The notes under the pieces are model-generated. The model ran no database searches, had not been told where the DNA came from, and worked only from the letters and a program-made list of their open reading frames with translations. The translations under genes were made by a program, and so were the position numbers. DNA of 10,999 bases from Bacteroidales bacterium. Its GTDB lineage: Bacteria > Bacteroidota > Bacteroidia > Bacteroidales > UBA932. Below are positions 6,516 to 10,999 of this stretch, piece by piece (position 1 is the first letter of the stretch; each line of letters begins with the position of its first letter). The stretch is from positions 1 through 10,999 of the forward strand of contig JAILDI010000180.1 in NCBI GenBank assembly GCA_024689525.1. Direction: 5' to 3'.

Positions 6516-9515
6516 CTAGAAATTTGCGTTAATGCCGAAGGTGTATATCGACTGCATCGGGTAAACGGAAGAACCGTCGATGCCGTTTGCAATCGGGGAA
6601 CCGCCGATTTCGGTGGTGAAACCGTTGTAGCGGAACAGGGAAAGAGGCCTCTGGGCGCTCAGGTACAGTCTCATACTACCTCCGCCGAATACGTTGCGGA
6701 GAGTGTATCCCAACTGGATATTCTGGATACGGAGCATCGAGCCGTCCTCCACGAAGAAGCTGTTGCTCTGGGACATCAGCTGTGAAGTGAGCACCTTGGG
6801 CGTAGGATAAGTCTTCGAAGGTTTGTCCTCGCGCCAGGCGTTCTTGTAGAAATCGTAGTCGTAGTTACCATCGGCAAAGACCTGCTTGTTCAGGCGCTTG
6901 GCGTTGAAAATCTTGTTGCCGACGTTGGCATTGAGCACAGCGGAGAAATCCCAGTTCTTCCAATTGAGGCCGACGTTGAAGCCCATCATCAGCCAGGGAA
7001 GAGGAGAACCGAGATAAACGCGGTCCGCTTCGGTGATCTTGCCGTCGGGAGTGCCATCCTCATTGCCTGCATAATCGTGGTAGATGAAATAGCCGGCGCC
7101 GGTATCGAGCTGGGCCACATCGGCCAGGAGGGCTTCGGCTTCAGTCTGGAAGATGCCATCGACCTTATAGCCCCAGAATGCGCCGATGGGATATCCCACC
7201 TGCGTCATCGTTGCATATGCGCCGTTGGTGAGGGCTCCGGGGATGTTGTCGCGGCCTTCGATGGCGAGCACTTCATTGTGGTTCACCGTGGCATTGAATC
7301 CCAGATTGTAGGAGAGGTCGGTGCCGATTTTTTCGGACCACCTGAGCGAGAGTTCAACGCCGGCGTTCAGCACCTTGCCGTTGTTGGCAAGGAGGGTTGC
7401 CACACCGCCGCCGGTGGCGATGGGGGCGTGGAACACTACGCGGTCGGTTACCCTGTGGTAGAAGTCGATGTCGCCGGAGAGGCGGTTGTCCAGCATGGCG
7501 AAGTCGGCACCGAAGTTGGTTTCGGTCACCACCTCCCAGCGGAGATAGTTCTGATAAACGGTCTGTGCGCCCACGCCATCCACGAGAGTATCTCCGAACA
7601 CGGCGGAGGATCCTACTCCTGATGTGCCTGCGATGTTGATGTCGTTCGCCGGGACGTTGTCGTTACCGAGCATACCCCAGGAGGCGCGGAGTTTCAGGTA
7701 GTCGAACACCTTCTGATTCTTCATAAAGTCTTCATCGGAGATATTCCAGCCAAGGCCGACGGAGGGGAATACACCCCATTTCTCCTGATACTTGGACGAG
7801 CCGTCGGCGCGGAGTGTGACCGTGGCGAGGTATTTCTCCTTGTAGTTGTAGGTGCCGCGGGCGAAGAAGGAAAGTCCGTTGTAGCGGCCTGCGCCGTCGG
7901 TGGCGGTCTGGTTGCGGTAGGAGCCGTTAACCAGGTAGCGCGCAGCATCGTCGAAGTTGGGCACGCTCACTGCCCTGCCGGTCATCCACGCGTTGTACTG
8001 CATACGGGTGGACTGGCCGAGCATTGCGGTGAAGCCGTGAAGGCCGATCTGGTCGGTGTATGTGAGGGTGTTGTCCAGAATCTGATACGTGCCGTAGGAG
8101 TAGGTCTTGGAGAGGCTGGAAACGGAAGTTCCCTGAGAGCCGCCCACGAAATGCTCCGGCGTGTAGGACTGGGAATCGGCAAAAGTGAAGTCCAGATTGT
8201 AGGAGGTCTTGAATTTGAGTTTATCCGTGATGGTTGCCTCTGCGTATGCGGAGAATACCGTCTTGAATCCTTTGCTGGTGCTGTTGGTGTAGTATGCGGA
8301 TGCGGCCGGATTACCGTAAGAATTGCTGTACCCGTAGCGCTGGGGGGAATCGAAGTGTTCAGGATAGGCATCCACATTGGCATCGCTGTACACGCCGTAC
8401 ACCGGCGGGTTCACAAATGCCTGGTAGTAAACCCCGGAATTGGGGTTGTGGGAGTTGTTTCGGGAAATAACGGTATTGAATCCCATCTTGAGCCAGGAGG
8501 TCATTTTCTGGTCTAGACGGGCGCGCATGTTGAAACGGTTATAGTCGTTCGTGCAGTAATTCATGATACCGTCCTGGTAGAAGTAGCTCAGACCCACCGA
8601 GTAGTTGGTGGCTTCAGTGCCGCCGGCCAGGTCGATGGAATGGCTGTGTGTGAGAGCGGGATGAACCAGCTCGCTGTACCAGTCGGTGCTCACGCCGTTG
8701 TAATCCGCAACGTTCTTGGGGCTGGTCGGATACACGAGGTTGTACATTTCCACATACTGCTCCGTGTTGGCGAGCTTCATAATGTTGGTGGGAATCTGCA
8801 CTCCCGCATAGCCGTCATAAGCCACGCGCACCTTGCCGCTCGCACCCTTCTTGGTGGTGACGATGATAACGCCGTTGGCCGCGCGCACACCGTAGATGGC
8901 GGCGGCGGAAGCGTCCTTGAGCACCGTCAGGGACTCGATATCGTTCGATGACAGGAAGTCGATGTTGTCCATAAATGCGCCGTCAACCACATACAGGGGA
9001 TTGGCATAATCGCCGATGGAGCCCACGCCGCGGATCTTCACGGAAGGGCCTGCACCGGGGGCGCCGCTCTGGGTGATCTGAACGCCGCTCACCATACCCT
9101 GCAGGGCACTCATAGGGTTGGCGGCAACCTGCCTGGAGAGTTCCTCGCCCTTCACGTTCACGATGGGTGCGGTGAGGTCCTTGGACTTCTGGGTGCCGTA
9201 ACCCACCACCACGACTTCGTCCAGGAAGGTGGAGTCGTCGGTGAGGAGGATTCTGGCGGGGACTTCCGAGGCCTTGAAGGTCTGGGTGGCGTAGCCGATG
9301 CAGCTCACCTCAACCCGGGCGCCCGCGGAGGAGACGCGAAGGGTGAAATTGCCGTCGAAGTCGGTGGAGACACCGTTGCTTGTACCCGCCTCGACGACGG
9401 TGGCACCGATTACGGGGCCGATTTCGTCGACGATTGTTCCCTGCACCAGATAGCCCTGCGCATATGCTGCGAAGGCCGCCGTGAGGGCAATCATTAAGGT
9501 TAACAGTTTCTTCAT
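6516..9515 (-). CDS. susC-like: SusC/RagA-family TonB-dependent oligosaccharide transporter
   Basis: This 999-residue outer-membrane transporter imports oligosaccharides using TonB energy. The start at 9515 begins a clear signal peptide, MKKLLTLMIALTAAFAAYA, cut before Gln20. An in-frame upstream ATG would add 13 polar residues and overlap the preceding gene. Domains in order are a carboxypeptidase-regulatory-like domain (about 22-95), a TonB box region with the SusC-typical DEVVVVGYGTQ (99-109), a plug (about 115-225) ending in DASAAAIYG and GVIIVTTKKG, and a beta barrel to a C-terminal Phe (INANF), as usual for outer-membrane barrels. There is no extra N-terminal signalling domain, so anti-sigma/ECF control through this protein is not suggested. 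It lies 4 nt after the upstream GH144 stop and 4 nt before susD, so all three are probably co-translated. Substrate specificity cannot be read from the sequence. Confidence 0.97.
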   Translation of the reverse strand: MKKLLTLMIALTAAFAAYAQGYLVQGTIVDEIGPVIGATVVEAGTSNGVSTDFDGNFTLRVSSAGARVEVSCIGYATQTFKASEVPARILLTDDSTFLDEVVVVGYGTQKSKDLTAPIVNVKGEELSRQVAANPMSALQGMVSGVQITQSGAPGAGPSVKIRGVGSIGDYANPLYVVDGAFMDNIDFLSSNDIESLTVLKDASAAAIYGVRAANGVIIVTTKKGASGKVRVAYDGYAGVQIPTNIMKLANTEQYVEMYNLVYPTSPKNVADYNGVSTDWYSELVHPALTHSHSIDLAGGTEATNYSVGLSYFYQDGIMNYCTNDYNRFNMRARLDQKMTSWLKMGFNTVISRNNSHNPNSGVYYQAFVNPPVYGVYSDANVDAYPEHFDSPQRYGYSNSYGNPAASAYYTNSTSKGFKTVFSAYAEATITDKLKFKTSYNLDFTFADSQSYTPEHFVGGSQGTSVSSLSKTYSYGTYQILDNTLTYTDQIGLHGFTAMLGQSTRMQYNAWMTGRAVSVPNFDDAARYLVNGSYRNQTATDGAGRYNGLSFFARGTYNYKEKYLATVTLRADGSSKYQEKWGVFPSVGLGWNISDEDFMKNQKVFDYLKLRASWGMLGNDNVPANDINIAGTSGVGSSAVFGDTLVDGVGAQTVYQNYLRWEVVTETNFGADFAMLDNRLSGDIDFYHRVTDRVVFHAPIATGGGVATLLANNGKVLNAGVELSLRWSEKIGTDLSYNLGFNATVNHNEVLAIEGRDNIPGALTNGAYATMTQVGYPIGAFWGYKVDGIFQTEAEALLADVAQLDTGAGYFIYHDYAGNEDGTPDGKITEADRVYLGSPLPWLMMGFNVGLNWKNWDFSAVLNANVGNKIFNAKRLNKQVFADGNYDYDFYKNAWREDKPSKTYPTPKVLTSQLMSQSNSFFVEDGSMLRIQNIQLGYTLRNVFGGGSMRLYLSAQRPLSLFRYNGFTTEIGGSPIANGIDGSSVYPMQSIYTFGINANF

Positions 9516-9519
9516 ATGG

Positions 9520-10800
9520 TTATTGGTTTTCGTATCTGAATCCGAGTTTCTCAAGTCCGGGCATTATTTCCGGGCTGCTCATGAACAGCTTCCAGAGAAG
9601 GCCGCTGCGATAGTTTTCAATCATCACCGCTTCCGGGCCCTGGTCGATGGCCAGGTAATGCTCCAGGATTGCGGGATCGTGTCCGGGATTATATGCATCG
9701 TAGAAGCCATAGGGGCCGAACATACCCTCTATGCTCCAGAGTTTCCGTATTACCTTCATCGACTCCTCCGGAGTGTAAACTATCGACGAAATGGCCGCCG
9801 TGGGGCTCACGGTGCCGTTCTCATCGGCAGTTCCGGGATGATGGGAGCAATATCCCACATAGGGGTCGTCCGACGAAGTGAAGCCCCAAAGGTCTTCGCC
9901 ATAGCCCTTGTGATTCTTGGGATTGTCGATGGCGTATGCCCTGTGGATAAGCGTGTGGGCGCGATTGCGCTCGAAATAGTCGGTCTTGTCGTCCTTCAGG
10001 CCGCGGGGATCCAGGCCCAGATAGGAGTAGTGGCAGAAGAACAGCGGCCCGCCGAAATTGTCCATTCCAAGCGGCAGCGTAATTCCGTAATACTCCTTCC
10101 CGTTATAATAATAGGTCGATGTCTTGTACGACGCTTCGTAGCATTCGCGGCTGATGGGATGGGTGGGCGACGAGCCGGCCAGGATGTAGGTGATGAGCGT
10201 TTCGTCATAGCCGCTGATGCGGTGGTTCATCTTCCATTCCCAGTTCTTGGACCAGTGCCAGTACAGTGAATCCGTTCCGCGGGTGTACCAGTCCCATTCC
10301 ACGTCTTTCCAGAGGCGGTCGCATCGACCCGCAAGGTCTTCGTCCTTATCCAGGAGCCACTGGCGGGCAGTAAGCAGGCCCTGAACCATAAAAGCCGTTT
10401 CCACAAGGTCTCCCCCGTCGTCATACAGGCTGAAGCTGAATGGCTCCATAGTATCGGCATCGTACCAGTGGGCCCAGGCGCCGTGGAAGCGTTCCAGCTT
10501 TTCCAGGGCCGATACCATCTTGCCGATGAGCTCGATTCCGTCCTGCCTGGGGTAATATTCCCTTTCAGCTCCGGCGATGACGGCCATCATTCCGAAGCCG
10601 GAACCTCCGATTGTGACGATATTGCCGTTCTGGTCATTATTGCGTTCGCGGGCAAGGCCCGTCCCAGGATCGGCAAAATCGGTGAAGTACTTGATTGTAG
10701 CGCACTCTACGGTGTCCAGAAGGGCGTCGTCAGTTATCGTCTTAGGGGCGCAGGCGAGCACAAGCAGCCCGGCCAGGATGCATAGCAGTTTATGTGGCAT
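9520..10800 (-). CDS. GH144-type beta-1,2-glucanase or sophorose-releasing enzyme, lipoprotein
   Basis: This 426-residue protein has a short lipoprotein signal (MPHKLLCILA, lipobox LVLAC, Cys17) and then a single GH144 (alpha/alpha)6 domain from about 25 to the end, with no Ig-like domain. It is a divergent paralogue of the enzyme at 2497-4077. Shared blocks are TGLARER, IGGSGFGMMA, ERFHGAWAHW, LYDDGGDLVETAF, LYWHWS, SSPTHPIS, GLDPR, YGFYDAY and ENYRSGLLW. Predicted catalytic-region acids are Asp127, Asp131, Glu134 and Glu200 (in GYDETLI). The stretch after Cys17 (APKTITDD) is not a typical surface export signal, so a periplasmic location is possible. Characterised GH144s include an endo-beta-1,2-glucanase (Chitinophaga) and a Parabacteroides enzyme reported to release sophorose from chain ends; which type this is cannot be decided here. 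Annotation pipelines may call it glucoamylase, which would mislead. It is the first gene of the operon, ending 4 nt before susC. Confidence 0.93.
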   Translation of the reverse strand: MPHKLLCILAGLLVLACAPKTITDDALLDTVECATIKYFTDFADPGTGLARERNNDQNGNIVTIGGSGFGMMAVIAGAEREYYPRQDGIELIGKMVSALEKLERFHGAWAHWYDADTMEPFSFSLYDDGGDLVETAFMVQGLLTARQWLLDKDEDLAGRCDRLWKDVEWDWYTRGTDSLYWHWSKNWEWKMNHRISGYDETLITYILAGSSPTHPISRECYEASYKTSTYYYNGKEYYGITLPLGMDNFGGPLFFCHYSYLGLDPRGLKDDKTDYFERNRAHTLIHRAYAIDNPKNHKGYGEDLWGFTSSDDPYVGYCSHHPGTADENGTVSPTAAISSIVYTPEESMKVIRKLWSIEGMFGPYGFYDAYNPGHDPAILEHYLAIDQGPEAVMIENYRSGLLWKLFMSSPEIMPGLEKLGFRYENQ

Positions 10801-10804
10801 AATG

Positions 10805-10834
10805 CAAAGATAACTCTTTTTCGCGAATCCGAAA
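10805..10834 (-). promoter_or_regulatory. Candidate Bacteroidetes-type promoter for the PUL operon
   Basis: On the minus strand TATCTTTG (10805-10812) is an exact match to the Bacteroidetes -7 element TAnnTTTG. A -33-like TTTC (consensus TTTG) lies at 10831-10834, 18 nt upstream. The -7 element ends only 4 nt before the ATG of the first GH144 gene. Transcription would therefore start at or very near the start codon, giving a leaderless or almost leaderless mRNA. The match is seen directly; promoter activity is inferred, and readthrough from the upstream gene is an alternative. Confidence 0.45.
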
Positions 10835-10845
10835 CACGCCGAAAC
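10820..10845. promoter_or_regulatory. Operator-like direct repeat and palindrome in the operon's upstream gap
   Basis: Read on the minus strand, GTTTCGG occurs twice, at 10839-10845 and 10829-10835, with start points exactly 10 bp apart, about one helical turn. Next comes the perfect 8-bp palindrome TTCGCGAA (10820-10827), between the putative -33 and -7 elements. Direct repeats on one face of the helix and a palindrome inside the promoter spacer are both typical of regulator binding sites. The bound protein is unknown and no regulator gene is in the window. Confidence 0.35.
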
Positions 10846-10849
10846 CGTT

Positions 10850-10999
10850 TTACAGGGAATTCACCACCGATGCCTTGACATCGAAGAAATTGTTGCTGGA
10901 CGACAGCAGGCGGTATTCGCTGTGATTGCTCCAGGATGCAGGTTTGTCCTCGATCTTCATATCTTCGCCGGTGTCGTTGGATACATACTGCTGTATCCG
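10850..10999 (-). CDS. C-terminal end of an unidentified protein upstream of the operon (partial)
   Basis: An open minus-strand frame runs from the window edge to a TAA at 10850-10852, giving 49 C-terminal residues that end in FFDVKASVVNSL. Codon choice, with mostly G or C in third position, is like that of the PUL genes. I do not recognise the family; the tail is polar, with a Ser/Asn-rich patch (LLSSSNNFF) and no membrane segment. It lies 49 nt upstream of the first GH144 gene in the same direction, so it could be the previous gene of a longer operon or an independent neighbour. No terminator hairpin is seen in the gap. The start and most of the protein are outside the window. Confidence 0.68.
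   Translation of the reverse strand, partial: RIQQYVSNDTGEDMKIEDKPASWSNHSEYRLLSSSNNFFDVKASVVNSL

Larger units (their letters stand above)
188..10800 (-). other. Six-gene polysaccharide utilisation locus, probably for beta-1,2-glucan
   Basis: Six genes share one strand with gaps of only 4 to 47 nt: GH144, susC, susD, LamG lipoprotein, Ig-GH144, GH3. They are bounded by a promoter-like gap at 10801-10849 and a bidirectional terminator at 154-184. All products have a signal peptide, five of them lipoprotein type, which fits an outer-membrane and periplasmic degradation machine. The enzyme set points to beta-1,2-glucan: GH144 family members known to me act on it, and GH3 enzymes finish sophoro-oligosaccharides. 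The locus lacks a visible regulator (HTCS, SusR or ECF/anti-sigma) and an inner-membrane sugar transporter, which may lie beyond the window. Confidence 0.8.

Noticed and set aside
6512..6592. Upstream start for susD adding 27 residues
   Set aside because: It would overlap the end of susC and place a Thr/Arg-rich stretch before a clear lipoprotein signal.
7077..8516. Several plus-strand frames of 80-180 codons opposite susC
   Set aside because: They are antisense shadows of the transporter, with no promoter, start context or domain support.
9516..9554. Upstream start for susC adding 13 residues
   Set aside because: The added polar residues overlap the GH144 gene and precede a complete signal peptide.
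9481..10269. Plus-strand open frame of 262 codons opposite the first GH144 and the susC start
   Set aside because: It overlaps two well-supported genes antisense and its translation shows no family motif.
9520..10800. Starch-type glucoamylase, as the domain's old label suggests
   Set aside because: The sequence carries the D-x3-D-x2-E pattern and blocks of GH144, and there is no GH13, GH97 or GH15 partner to suggest starch.

Overview
The window (about 55% GC by eye) looks like Bacteroidota DNA, most likely Bacteroidales. It carries an adjacent SusC/SusD pair, several lipoproteins with Bacteroidetes-style signal peptides, start codons preceded by AT-rich stretches instead of strong Shine-Dalgarno sites, and a TAnnTTTG promoter element. 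The genus cannot be settled from the sequence. Nothing suggests a phage, plasmid, insertion sequence, CRISPR array or RNA gene.

Layout: the plus-strand tail of an unidentified Ala/Val/Gly-rich protein ends at 131. A hairpin at 154-184 has T-rich tracts on both sides and probably terminates transcription from both directions. From 10800 down to 188 runs one minus-strand operon of six genes. In transcription order these are a GH144 lipoprotein (9520-10800), a SusC-type TonB-dependent transporter (6516-9515), a SusD-type glycan-binding lipoprotein (5030-6511), a LamG-domain lipoprotein (4125-4994), a second GH144 enzyme with an N-terminal Ig-like domain (2497-4077), and a GH3 beta-glucosidase (188-2476). 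Gaps between genes are 4, 4, 35, 47 and 20 nt. The 47-nt gap holds a GC-rich hairpin just before the second GH144. Upstream of the operon, a 49-nt gap (10801-10849) holds a promoter-like element, a direct repeat and a palindrome. Beyond it is the C-terminal end of another minus-strand gene that runs off the window.

Interpretation: this is a polysaccharide utilisation locus (PUL). Two GH144 enzymes plus a GH3 point to beta-1,2-glucan (linear or cyclic, as made by Rhizobiales, Brucella and as osmoregulated periplasmic glucans) rather than starch or beta-1,3-glucan. In the proposed pathway a surface GH144 cuts the polymer, LamG and SusD hold it, SusC imports oligosaccharides, the other GH144 trims them (perhaps to sophorose), and the GH3 releases glucose. 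The families are clear from sequence. The substrate and the split of roles between the two GH144s are inferences from characterised relatives. No regulator or inner-membrane sugar transporter lies within the window.
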